Source of the DNA: Tanytarsus gracilentus
Taxonomy: Eukaryota > Arthropoda > Insecta > Diptera > Chironomidae
DNA: 64,000 bases
Direction of reading: 5' to 3'
Assembly: GCA_038502055.1 (NCBI GenBank)
Contig: JAXRKN010000042.1
Location: 186,001-250,000, forward strand
Each line of letters opens with the position of its first letter. Position 1 is the stretch's first letter. Of this stretch, positions 47,001-55,802 are shown piece after piece. Below the pieces are notes generated by a model, which saw only the letters and a list, made by a program, of their open reading frames with translations, made no database searches and was not told where the DNA came from. Position numbers and translations under genes: made by a program.

Positions 47001-50000
47001 GCAAATCTGATTCTTGAATTCTTTTAATGACTTCAAAGTCATTGTTCAATTTAATTAATCGAATGACGTTAGGAATCGTTAAATCAAGTAGAACATATTT
47101 TTGGTAAAAGTTAAAAATTTCCGAAAGCTTATTTTTAATTTTTTTATATTTTTTAATTTTCTTAATATTTGTCCAATGGTGTGCCAATATCTGAGGAACT
47201 AATGTTGCAAGCTCAACTTCTCTTTCAATTGGAGACAATTTTAAAATTGAATCAAAAATTTTATCTTTTTGAAAATCATTAAAAGTTTCATTTTTACAAC
47301 TTTTTATAACTTCATTCCATATTTTTTGTCTCTCTTCGTCATTTTCACAGAAAACTTTTTTATCGTTCTCATAAATTTGATTGTGAATAAATTGAGCAAG
47401 TTGCTTGATGAAATTTCCGAAACGATCAAATTTATTTTGATTTCTGTTAACGGAAACTAAAACTTGGTTTTTGAACTGAAGCCGAGTCTTCTCTCGTTGA
47501 GTATTCAAAAACGTGATTTCATCAATGCAATAAGCAGAATTTACTAAAATATGCTTAATGCTTTCATTGCCATTTAAATTTTCAAGCATTTCTTGAACTT
47601 CTCCAGGAGCAACTAAACCTTTTGATGCAAAAATGTTGCATTTCTTTAGCAAAATTTTTAAATAATTTTTTTTGCTCTCTTTTGTGTAGTTTGAAATATG
47701 ATTTTGAATATCTTCTCGCTGCGTTGAAATTAGGTTTGAAACTTTTTCATCCACCGAAACCTTTTTCGAAGAACAAAATTCTTCGGACTTTAAAAACCCA
47801 TAAATTTCAAATTGACTGCAATCAATTGCTTTTTCCAATGCACTTACACCGTTAAAATCAGGACAAATTTTAAATTCTGGAAACTTTGTAACAATTTTTT
47901 TTACATTTTCCAAGTTTCCCGATTTAATACTTTCATGAAAACTTATGAGCTCTTTTGAAAAATTATCAAAATTATCATAAAACTCAGTTTCAATTTGTTG
48001 CAGTTCAAAAGAAAATGCAGAAAATTTCCTGTTATTTGCAATTCTTCTCGCTTCACTCCAAGTCACAAAATCAACAGCTTTTCCAATTTTTTGAGGATAT
48101 TTAAGGAAAATTCTCAGTGACTCTTTGTCATCCTGGTCAGCAATTTTTATCAAAACATCTTCTTTCTCTACATGCATTAATATATTTTCATACTCATCAT
48201 CGTCGAATTCGTCGGCATTGAACTCTCGAATTATTGAGAGAAGCTCTTCAAATCTTTTTGAAAATTTTATATAGGAAATTTTTTGAGTTAAAACATTTCG
48301 ATAAGATATTTTGAGCTCAGAAAGATTCTTGTGAAATTCTTCAGAAGTTTCAATCAAACTATCGAGAAATAGTTGAACTACTTTAAATTTTTCTTCTCTT
48401 AAAACTTTTGTAATGAAAAAGAGGTGAATGTTGCTAACTTTTTCTTCACAATCGACAACTTTTGAAAAACAGTTTTCAACAGCTTGTGCAACAAAATATT
48501 CCGCAAATGTTTCATGATTGAACCGAACATTGCCACTTTTGTCATAATTAATGATCCCACCTCGTGCAATTTCCTCCAATGGCCATTGCTTCGGTCTATA
48601 ATACAACCCGATGCGATTCGCAAATTCTTTTCCATCGTAAACTTTCAGCTCAAAACTTTCATCGTATAGTTGAATCTTATTAAAAACGTTGCAAATCGCC
48701 CAATACTCATACACTAGTCTTAAACTTTCTCTTTTATTTAAACTTAACTTTGCCTCTCTCGGAAAATTGTCACTTAAAATTCCTGTACTTGCTACGAAAA
48801 CGATTTTTTCAAAGATAGAACCCAAGTTGAGATTTTTAATTTCCTCTTCTAAATTTTTGGTAACTTCATTTTGGAAATATTTTGCAAGTCCTTCAATAAT
48901 TAATGGTATTCCAATGACATCTTGCTTTCCCCTAAGAAGCTCTGAAATTTTTATAACTAAGTCTTTGGCGTGTCTAACTAATTCAGGTTTATCTGAGTTT
49001 TCCCACATTTGTTTCAAAAATATAATCTGTTCATCATCGTCGAGAACTTTTAATCTATAAGGAAAAACTAACGCTAAATTCTTAAGATGCTCTTCTAAGT
49101 GTGTACGAGTTGTGATCCAAATTTGATTTTTACACGAATTTGTGAGAAAATTTCTAAAAAGCTTTGTCGTGTTTCCTTTGCAATTTGGTGAAATTTCATC
49201 GAAAGCATCAAAAAGAATTTTCACTTCGCCTTTCGAGAATTTTTGAGTGAAAATTTCCGCCTCGAGTGGATCGAGATTTAAAATTTTTATCATGAATTCT
49301 AAAAAATTTTCACCAACGCCGTCGTAAATTTTATCAACAAAGTCTCGAAGACTTACAAAAATGATGCAAAAAGTTTTGTATTTTTCTTTTAAAATACCTT
49401 GGAATCGTATTAATGCAGTGGTTTTACCACTACCCGCAATGTTAGAAATCAATACAACAGGATCTAAACGAACTTCGTCAATAAAATTTTCCAAAGGAAA
49501 TTCCTCATGTTCATTTTTTAGAACTCTTCTTTCAATGAAATTTTCAAGCTTTTTAACGTTTGGTCCGCAAGAAATTGATATATTTTTAGAGCACATCAAT
49601 GCAAAAGCTTCTTTTGAAATTTTGTTAAAATCATTTAAAAGTTCTGAAAGCGTTAAAGTATTTTCCTGGAATTTAACTTCTTTGGATTTTATTTCTTCTT
49701 GCACACTTTCAGAAAGCTCTTCCCATGTGTGGAAAACTTCACGCGAAATGTTTTGATACTTTTGAGGAATTTTTTGAGCTAAGTCAACAATAATGAAAGT
49801 ATTTGCTTTTAGCTTGAGCAAAATCTCAAAATGACGGTCTTCAAATTTCTCCGCTTTGATTATAATTCTCTGAACTCCTGAAGATTCAGCCAGCTCCAAA
49901 AATTCTTTTAAAATTGTCTCATTTTGATTTATTTTGTTAAGATCGGCAAAGATATTTTGAGTTTTAACATTTAATTTATTCTCTGGTTTTTTCCCTGGTG

Positions 50001-52041
50001 CCCAATTTTCAATTTCATTGTAGAGCTCAGATCGAGTCAGAGCCGGGACATTCGAGAGTAAAATTGTGATTTTTTCTTTACGTTTTAAAATATTTAAATT
50101 TATTTCTTTTTTTACTTTTAACACTTCACTTTTGATGCTTTTAATGACTTCAAAATCATTATTTAACTTTATGAGTCGATAAACATTTTCAATTTTTAGG
50201 TCAGAAAGAACTTCGTTTCTATGAAAATCAAAAATCAGCTTAAAAGATTTTTCCAGTTCTTTAAATTTTTTTTCATTGTTTGAATATTTTGCAGCCATGT
50301 GCGGAACTCGAACTGCAAGTTCAAATAAATTTTCATTTGGATTTCTAAAAGCCAATTCGACAATTATATCAGTTTCATCTTTGTTATTTTGGTAAAAATC
50401 TAAAGTTTTATCTCGTATAATCATCCACTTATTTTTTCTGTGTTCATCATCTTCACAATAAGGCAATAAATTATTTTCATAAATGAGCTGAAAAACATAA
50501 TGAGCGCATTCGTGTGCAAAAGTTCCATATTGATCGAGTTTAGTTGCATCTTTACCGACATAAATGGCACCTTTTGAGGAATAAGCAACTCCCATGACTT
50601 TATCAGAACGAGTTGGATCCATAACTTTTACGCTGTCATTTAAATAATCAAAGAAAAATTTTGCGTCAGTTAATGCGGCAATTTGTAAGAGAGGTCGAGT
50701 GTCCTTAATTTCACTTAATTTCAACAACATTTCACGAATGTTTTCAGATTTAATTGGCGAAAGTGGATCAAACTCACATTTAGCCGCAAGAATGCCTATA
50801 AACGCATTTTCATCCTTTTTCATATAGTTTAAATTTTCATCGCGGATTTTTATTTTTTCATCTGGCCCTAATTTTTTAATTTTAGCATCAAGATTTTCCT
50901 TTTTATCAGTGTAAAATCCATTTGCTCTTAAGAATGAATAAATTGAAAGTTTTGTGCAGTCGATCGCATGCTCAATGACGCAAACTGTGTCAGCCTTATA
51001 ACACAATTTATAGTTTGGATATTTTTGAGTGAATTTTTCAATTTCTTTCAAATTTTCATGCTCAACTTCTTCAAAAACGCTAACTTCTTCAAAAAGTTTT
51101 TCAACGTCTTCGAGAACTATTTTATGACTTTCGACAATTTTTTCTATTCTTAATTTTTCTGTTTTTGTAAAATATTCAAAATTGTGATTCACAATTTCAT
51201 GAAAAATCTCAAAAATGTCTTTTTCGACACAAAAATTTAGATTTTTTTCGACAAATCTCAAGTTAAAGAATTCTTTTAAGCTTTCAGCAAATTTCAGTAA
51301 ATATTTTACAAGTTCGACGTTTCGACTTTCAACAGCGAGATCAAAAATATTTTTTAATGTTTTTTCATTGGTTGAATTAATCATAAATTCTATGCTCGAA
51401 GTTTCAACCTTAGTCTCATCAAAAGTGTTTAAAAAACTGCAAAATATTCCAAAGTTTCTGCTTTTAATGGCAGCAGTTAAAATTTCATAATCAAATGGCG
51501 CAATTAACTCAAAAAGCATCAAAAGCCGAAAGCAAAGTTCATCTTGAGCATTTATGGCCATTAATAATAATTTTGATTCTTTAAAATTTGTGAATTTAGC
51601 TTCAACAATTTTGCAGCTATTAATTTGTAAAATATCTTGAAAGAAAAATTTCGATTTGGTTGTTCCTTTAAAAATTTCTTCATTTCTTTTCTTGTAAAAT
51701 GTAAATATTGATTTTTCTTCTTCATAGAAAATTTGCAGCAAAAATGGACGTGAGTCTTGAAAATTTTTTATAATAATTCTTTGCAAACATTGAAAAGAAT
51801 CAACATCTGCTTTTTTACATTCAAAATCAATCTGAACTACAAAAATATTTGGATAATTTTTTGGCTTTAAATTTTTTAAATTTATCTCTGCTTCTTTAAA
51901 ATTTTGACACTTGAGATTTAAAATGTTGACTTTATCATTAAATGTGATTGAGCTTAATTCAAGTGACTTTAAAATTTTTGTGTTACTAATCTTGACTGTT
52001 GTGCCATTTGAGGTTGAACCTTGAACCTCATTCAAATCCAT
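44011..52041 (-). CDS. Giant NLR-like protein: HExxH domain, two NACHT modules, ankyrin-like repeats
   Basis: One uninterrupted exon of 2676 codons. Residues 1-340 are helical and ankyrin-like. Module 1 (about 327-1330) has HECAH at 510-514 (an HExxH zinc-metallopeptidase motif, followed by IYENNLLPYCEDD), Walker A AGSGKT (Lys873), Walker B ILFDAFDEIS (about 940-950), TTRTHLE and the winged-helix motif FNHETFAEYF (about 1174). Module 2 repeats the order about 1041 residues later: no HExxH (KQLAQFIH), Walker A MAGSGKT (Lys1914), Walker B ILFDAFDEIS (about 1985) and FNHETYAEFL (about 2200). The C-terminus (about 2330-2676) has ankyrin-like repeats (GNTILHLM, GRNILHSAV, CDNILHLAAQ, ending within GDNILHLASQ). 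NACHT proteins are STAND ATPases that oligomerise on sensing. No signal peptide or membrane segment, so cytosolic. Exact function unknown; NACHT assignment firm, peptidase activity inferred. Confidence 0.9.
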   Translation of the reverse strand: MDLNEVQGSTSNGTTVKISNTKILKSLELSSITFNDKVNILNLKCQNFKEAEINLKNLKPKNYPNIFVVQIDFECKKADVDSFQCLQRIIIKNFQDSRPFLLQIFYEEEKSIFTFYKKRNEEIFKGTTKSKFFFQDILQINSCKIVEAKFTNFKESKLLLMAINAQDELCFRLLMLFELIAPFDYEILTAAIKSRNFGIFCSFLNTFDETKVETSSIEFMINSTNEKTLKNIFDLAVESRNVELVKYLLKFAESLKEFFNLRFVEKNLNFCVEKDIFEIFHEIVNHNFEYFTKTEKLRIEKIVESHKIVLEDVEKLFEEVSVFEEVEHENLKEIEKFTQKYPNYKLCYKADTVCVIEHAIDCTKLSIYSFLRANGFYTDKKENLDAKIKKLGPDEKIKIRDENLNYMKKDENAFIGILAAKCEFDPLSPIKSENIREMLLKLSEIKDTRPLLQIAALTDAKFFFDYLNDSVKVMDPTRSDKVMGVAYSSKGAIYVGKDATKLDQYGTFAHECAHYVFQLIYENNLLPYCEDDEHRKNKWMIIRDKTLDFYQNNKDETDIIVELAFRNPNENLFELAVRVPHMAAKYSNNEKKFKELEKSFKLIFDFHRNEVLSDLKIENVYRLIKLNNDFEVIKSIKSEVLKVKKEINLNILKRKEKITILLSNVPALTRSELYNEIENWAPGKKPENKLNVKTQNIFADLNKINQNETILKEFLELAESSGVQRIIIKAEKFEDRHFEILLKLKANTFIIVDLAQKIPQKYQNISREVFHTWEELSESVQEEIKSKEVKFQENTLTLSELLNDFNKISKEAFALMCSKNISISCGPNVKKLENFIERRVLKNEHEEFPLENFIDEVRLDPVVLISNIAGSGKTTALIRFQGILKEKYKTFCIIFVSLRDFVDKIYDGVGENFLEFMIKILNLDPLEAEIFTQKFSKGEVKILFDAFDEISPNCKGNTTKLFRNFLTNSCKNQIWITTRTHLEEHLKNLALVFPYRLKVLDDDEQIIFLKQMWENSDKPELVRHAKDLVIKISELLRGKQDVIGIPLIIEGLAKYFQNEVTKNLEEEIKNLNLGSIFEKIVFVASTGILSDNFPREAKLSLNKRESLRLVYEYWAICNVFNKIQLYDESFELKVYDGKEFANRIGLYYRPKQWPLEEIARGGIINYDKSGNVRFNHETFAEYFVAQAVENCFSKVVDCEEKVSNIHLFFITKVLREEKFKVVQLFLDSLIETSEEFHKNLSELKISYRNVLTQKISYIKFSKRFEELLSIIREFNADEFDDDEYENILMHVEKEDVLIKIADQDDKESLRIFLKYPQKIGKAVDFVTWSEARRIANNRKFSAFSFELQQIETEFYDNFDNFSKELISFHESIKSGNLENVKKIVTKFPEFKICPDFNGVSALEKAIDCSQFEIYGFLKSEEFCSSKKVSVDEKVSNLISTQREDIQNHISNYTKESKKNYLKILLKKCNIFASKGLVAPGEVQEMLENLNGNESIKHILVNSAYCIDEITFLNTQREKTRLQFKNQVLVSVNRNQNKFDRFGNFIKQLAQFIHNQIYENDKKVFCENDEERQKIWNEVIKSCKNETFNDFQKDKIFDSILKLSPIEREVELATLVPQILAHHWTNIKKIKKYKKIKNKLSEIFNFYQKYVLLDLTIPNVIRLIKLNNDFEVIKRIQESDLQLKEPTSRPELITNTNKRIIFHSNVPHLTLSKILREIKNLPEDKLGLKIKNLFVDVHKIQQIDISKEFEELTKTSKIDRIIFEVKELSEIEFIKDFGDIQIILIISHEININTLREKIDPAYLYEIVHTFNEITEEAKNKIKMRNVKFRENVHKVSDFVKDFRSITDELFTLLCSISEELKIDLPRISLEKFFPRKILRKTRFNENESENNEVKLESLDNERIVLISDMAGSGKTEYLIKMYNYYVKKFPQHWIAIVRLKDYFYELLKGVGENFLEFIIKILNLNPLEAGIFTQKFVKGEVKILFDAFDEISPKCKYETLKLFKLFKAQEKNQIWITTRTHLEHDLESELDVFAHRLKILDESEQIKFLKEIWKNSHESAKFIEECAEKLVQKISEMISTNPSVIGLPLIVEGLAKNLSSKIDENFYKIVENLNIFDVYEKFIIEWSITIFHYKFPGKAKENLNKSDSILNVHQYLAIVHLFDEDLAENLNLYYDEGEWTLEEISRGGIVKYDRDGKVQFNHETYAEFLVAKVMIQIIKKSKKTNKFQLELFDKILSEENFKITRMFFDKMLENLDANKFFDSFIKIVEISTFRLIAQEGLFNIFEIIFNRVKISEIELYKNLFETEDEKLKKTIFMEILPNLKNAENFEKISNEIFEFYGEKVFDDFSLRADADGNTILHLMICDKVKSEIFVLFGEKFLREEKLEKIIFKKNKNQQTFLNFCFFKYDKNFDKLEKVFDFVSKKLKEEEQKELIKIKNVRGRNILHSAVFKDEKSSKLILDFIFQLFNKNELRELIEKEDEDCDNILHLAAQFTKSEEIFTFLWLKICENVENKKEFFMQKGKFDRNVLQKSAENENDPKVFNFVFNLAKSFCENEKELKSLILEKNLENFNLLTLAASFATKSNLEFLFENILEIFDENEIKKVLKTTKGYKERNLLSLAANQNKNKNSIEFLWKTFEENLSREEICELLNEKDEDGDNILHLASQFTKSEEIK

Positions 52042-52322
52042 TTTTTTACTGGAAAAACTTTCGTTAAATTTAAATTTAATTTAGTTGAAAATAAAATCCT
52101 TTAAAAGTTTACCGCTCTTTCAAATTATTTCGATTTTGTTATCTTCTGGCCTTGAAGTATTTTTTTGACCTAGTTTAGAGACGAAAAAGAAAATCAGCTG
52201 TAAATAAATTTTATACTAACGAAATTTATTTGCTTATCTTACCTCGACTCTAATCACACTTACTCGATTTTTTTCGTCCACATTCAAGTAATGATGATGC
52301 AAGAAATTTTTTACGCTATGAC
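52042..52322. other. 5' flank of the NACHT gene
   Basis: 281 bp of AT-rich DNA before a TE-rich segment. No core promoter element that I can defend. Confidence 0.35.
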
Positions 52323-52902
52323 TAGGGATCCTCACGGTGAATACCGGTACGGTGATCACCGGTGATCACCGAAACTTTTTGTCACCGGTGATCACCGATT
52401 TTTTGTCCGGTGAAGGGACGAAATTGATACATGTACTTTTTATTTTTTTCAAGCTAAAATTTTCAAAATAAAATTTTAATTTAGACATTTTAGAAAACAT
52501 GAAATAATTTTTTAAACCAAAATAAATGAAAAATTGTTCTACCAAATTCAAATTTTTTCAGTCATTGAAATTTTTAAATTTTTTAGAGAAATAAAAAACA
52601 ACCAAAAAAAATAAAAAGAATTTTAATCGCATATAGAAAAAAAAATAAATAAATAGGATTTTTATATGAAATGTTAATTAATAAAAAGAAATTAAATAAT
52701 AGCATTTTTTTTTTAAACTTTATAATTTATATGGACACCAAAAACGTATCTAAAAATTGGTCGAGAACAACGTCCCACATGGCCTAAAAGTAGTTTTTTT
52801 CTTTTCTTTATGACTCAAAAATGGGTTACCGGGCTCACGGTAAATACTGTTTGTACCGGGGATCACCGACATCGCCCGCACCGGGGAATTAAGGATCCCT
52901 GA
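52323..52902. mobile_element. Putative MITE with GGTGATCACC palindromes
   Basis: Inverted ends agggatcct (52324-52332) and aggatccct (52892-52900) bound about 578 bp. Subterminal DNA at the left holds three copies of ggtgatcacc, itself a perfect palindrome, and the right end has ggggatcaccg and accgggg variants. The centre is plain AT-rich DNA. I do not find a convincing target-site duplication, so the boundaries are provisional. The ends resemble hAT-type CAGGGATCC termini. Confidence 0.5.
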
Positions 52903-53253
52903 CAACTTTTCAAATTTAAAAATTGTTTAATTTTCATTTTGAAAGAATTCATAATTTAATTTTCTTAATTTTCAACTTCTTTAATTATTTTCTCACTATA
53001 TTTTTTGAAAGAAAAAAAGCATAATTTTTAATTTATTTTAATAAAAAGCACATACTCAAACCCTTTATTTTCCTCTGTAAGTCGATTGTTTTAAATTCTT
53101 TATTTAATATTCAATCAAAAAAATTGAGATTTTTATATGTAGATAGAAATTTTCAATGCACTTTTAAAGTCACGAAGAACAAAAAATTTTTCACATAAGT
53201 TTTTTGAGGTTAAACTCGACCGATTTGTTCAACGTTCTTTTATGTTGTGAGAA
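52903..53253. repeat. Duplicated non-coding block, copy A
   Basis: Together with about 52795-52860 this block is repeated, with many small deletions, at 53534-53890. Identical cores include 53049-53097 against 53709-53757, and 53187-53253 against 53824-53890 (67 bp). Confidence 0.75.
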
Positions 53254-53533
53254 TGTCCTATGGACGGCCAGTAGTGCCAGGAGAATTATTTTATTTATTA
53301 ACTAATAATAAAATAATATATTTTTTGATGTCCATCATGGACGGCCAGTGTGCCACGGAAGCCAAAATGTCCATTTTCGAACTAGGCATGGGAGTTGACT
53401 CAGTATTGGTCTAATGACATGACATTTTGAGGAATGGCGACAGGCTGCCACGGACACCCAAAGTGTCCGGATTGACTTAAACTCATTTTTTATGCACTTG
53501 ATTTTCAAACACTGATCTGTTCAATGGGTGTTG
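53254..53533. mobile_element. Degraded right-end fragment of the 37.6-kb element family
   Basis: Contains ggacggccagtagtgcc, aagccaaaatgtccatttt and the 3' exit sequence aagtgtccggattgactt to cactgatctgtt, in the same order as 38225-38556. It has numerous one- to few-base deletions relative to that copy. Confidence 0.75.
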
Positions 53534-53890
53534 GGATTTTTTCTTTTCTTTATCTTCGTTTATGACTCAAAAATGGGTTGGGCTCACAAAACTGTTTGAC
53601 AACTAAATTGTTTAATTTGAAAGAATTCATAATTTAATTTTCTTAATTCAACTTTTTAATTCTCACTTAAAGCAAATTTTTAATACTTTTCTTAAAATTA
53701 TTTTCACTCACATACTCAAACCCTTTATTTTCCTCTGTAAGTCGATTGTTTTAAATTATTAATTAAAATTAATGATTCACTTTAATAAAAAATTTTTTTT
53801 GAGTAAATCATTAAGGTTATCACTTTTTCACATAAGTTTTTTGAGGTTAAACTCGACCGATTTGTTCAACGTTCTTTTATGTTGTGAGAA
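53534..53890. repeat. Duplicated non-coding block, copy B
   Basis: A shortened repeat of the 52.8-53.25-kb sequence. The copies alternate between identity over 49-67 bp and short gaps, and the transposon end found in copy A is missing here. Confidence 0.75.
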
Positions 53891-54593
53891 AATAAAATAA
53901 TATTTTTACCCAGGGGGTGGAAAGCTTGCAGGTACTCAGTATTTTCCTAACACCCAAAATTTTTTACTATCAATCGTTCAACGGGCGTTGAATGAAGCGT
54001 TCAATGAAAGTGAGTTTAAAATTTAATTTTTCACTTTTCATAAAGTGTTGGTAAAGTTTACAATATTTTAGTTTTAAATTCACAAGTCACAAGTTAATGA
54101 TGTAATTTTTTAATTTTTTGAATTTTAAACGTTTTTTTATTTTAATTTAATTTTCTTTCAGTGGCTTTCACTTGCAATAATAATAATTTTATTTTACTTT
54201 TCTACTTTTTAGAGATGCAAAAAAATTTGCTTGCCAGAAATACGTTATGAATACCTGAAGTATTAATTATAAACAAAAAAAAATATGAAAAGGCGAATTT
54301 TATTCATTTGATCTTTCAAAAAAATCATAGGATGTTTGGCGTTTATACCAGATATTAAAAAATGACATTGAAAAAGAAAAAAATGAATGTAATTACAGGA
54401 AGTGAGAAAATCTCATATTAAAATTTTCATTTTGCAAAATATTTTTCGGAGATTGCAATCGATTGCTAGTTTCAAATTAATTCCATGTGTTGCGAGTAAA
54501 AACTTTTTGAAAACAAAAATAAAGATCTAAATTAATGCAAATTTTTAAAATTATAACGGGTAAAATATTTTCAATTTTATTTGATCACTTTTT
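53891..54593. other. Intergenic DNA, no gene seen
   Basis: AT-rich spacer downstream of UFM1. Confidence 0.4.
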
Positions 54594-54982
54594 TTAAGAG
54601 CCGACGCGATCGCGTGGAATTAGGCGAAGTTCTGAGCCATGCTTTAGAAATACACTGCTTGCTGTCTGCGATGGATTGATTCCGATTCCGTCGTCAGTGA
54701 TAATCGCGGAAGTAGCTGCAGGTACATTAAATTCTTCGGCTGCGAATTTTAAAACAGCAGTGAAGGGTGTCGACTCGGGCACAGAAAGACTTTAAGTTAA
54801 TTTTATTAATTAATTGAATTTAAATAAAATGATCAACTTACACTTTGAACGGAAGTTTAGCATCAGATGTAAGAGTGATTTTGAAAGTTACTCTGTTGAT
54901 TAAAAAAAAATATGTGAAAGTTGAATAAAATTTTTAAAAATGTTTAATTTAACTTTTAAAAACTTTTAACTCACTTTGACAT
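54594..54982 (-). CDS. Ufm1: Ubiquitin-fold modifier 1 (UFM1) precursor
   Basis: Three exons, 54982..54975 (8 bp, ATG TCA AA), 54892..54842 and 54789..54594, give 84 residues. The protein is almost the animal consensus: MSKVTFKITLTSDAKLPFKV, then VPESTPFTAVLKFAAEE, AATSAIITDDGIGINP and FLKHGSELRLIPRDRVGS. UFM1 is processed by UFSP proteases to expose Gly83, then conjugated by UBA5, UFC1 and UFL1, chiefly to ribosomal protein uL24 at the ER. Here only one residue (Ser84) follows Gly83, where vertebrates have Ser-Cys. The 8-bp first exon is supported by its exact fit to the conserved MSK start and by a GTGAGT donor. It is divergent from the SLC5 gene 820 bp away. Confidence 0.98.
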
Positions 54983-55086
54983 GACTATCTTCTAAATTTC
55001 TACAAATTTAATGGAATTTTGCTAATTTTAGCAGTGCTTTTTAAGTTTAACTAACAAAATAGATTAAATTTCTAATTTTACAGTGC

Positions 55087-55163
55087 CACGTGTTGTCTGG
55101 AAAACTGAAAACTGTTTTAATCTGTCGGGATGTCAGTCAGCTGTGAAGTTTGAGGGGCACGTG
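55087..55163. promoter_or_regulatory. Candidate bidirectional promoter with two CACGTG E-boxes
   Basis: cacgtg occurs at 55087-55092 and 55158-55163, with an initiator-like tcagtc at 55133-55138 between them, in the 820-bp interval between the UFM1 and SLC5 start codons. Local composition is less AT-rich than the surroundings. Confidence 0.4.
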
Positions 55164-55802
55164 GTTGGTAAAATTAACGTTTTAGCCTAAATCTAGGTCA
55201 AAAATTGAAAAAGCTTTAAAAATTAAGTTTTTGAATTAAAAGTTTAATTTTTTTAGAATTTAAATGAAAATTTAAGTTTAAAAATGTTTGAAGTTAGTGT
55301 TTGAGTTAAAATTTGTTTAATTTGAGACGTTTTAAAGGTAATTTGCTAAATTTTAACTTCTTATTCTCCTTTTGAAAAATTAACATTTTCAAAAACTTTT
55401 TTGAGTCCTTTTAAAAATTTTAGAACTTAAAAAAAATCAAAACATTTTTAAATTTTTTAAAACTTTCCCATGAGTCAACACGTTATCGCATAACATTTTC
55501 GTCATTTCTATCGCTCGCACTCGTAAATTACTTAGAATTCTATTAAAAATGGAATGTCAGCGAGTTTTAAAAGATTTATCGTGTAGTTAAAATTGTGCAG
55601 CTAAATTCCGTACTGAACTTAACCCTTAAAATCACTTAAATCCTCTCCAATTTTACAAAATTATTGTGCAACATAAAAACAGAACTTTTTCAAGGTGAAC
55701 TCGAGGTAATAAAAAAATGTCAAAAGTCAACTGAGTCGCATCAATTCTTTTCAATTTAAAGTGAAATATTTAATTAATTTTCATTCAGATCGCGAAAGAA
55801 AA

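Noticed and set aside
46274..51490. Several plus-strand frames of 60-130 codons
   Set aside because: They are antisense shadows of the giant NACHT gene, produced by its Lys/Glu/Phe-rich codons.
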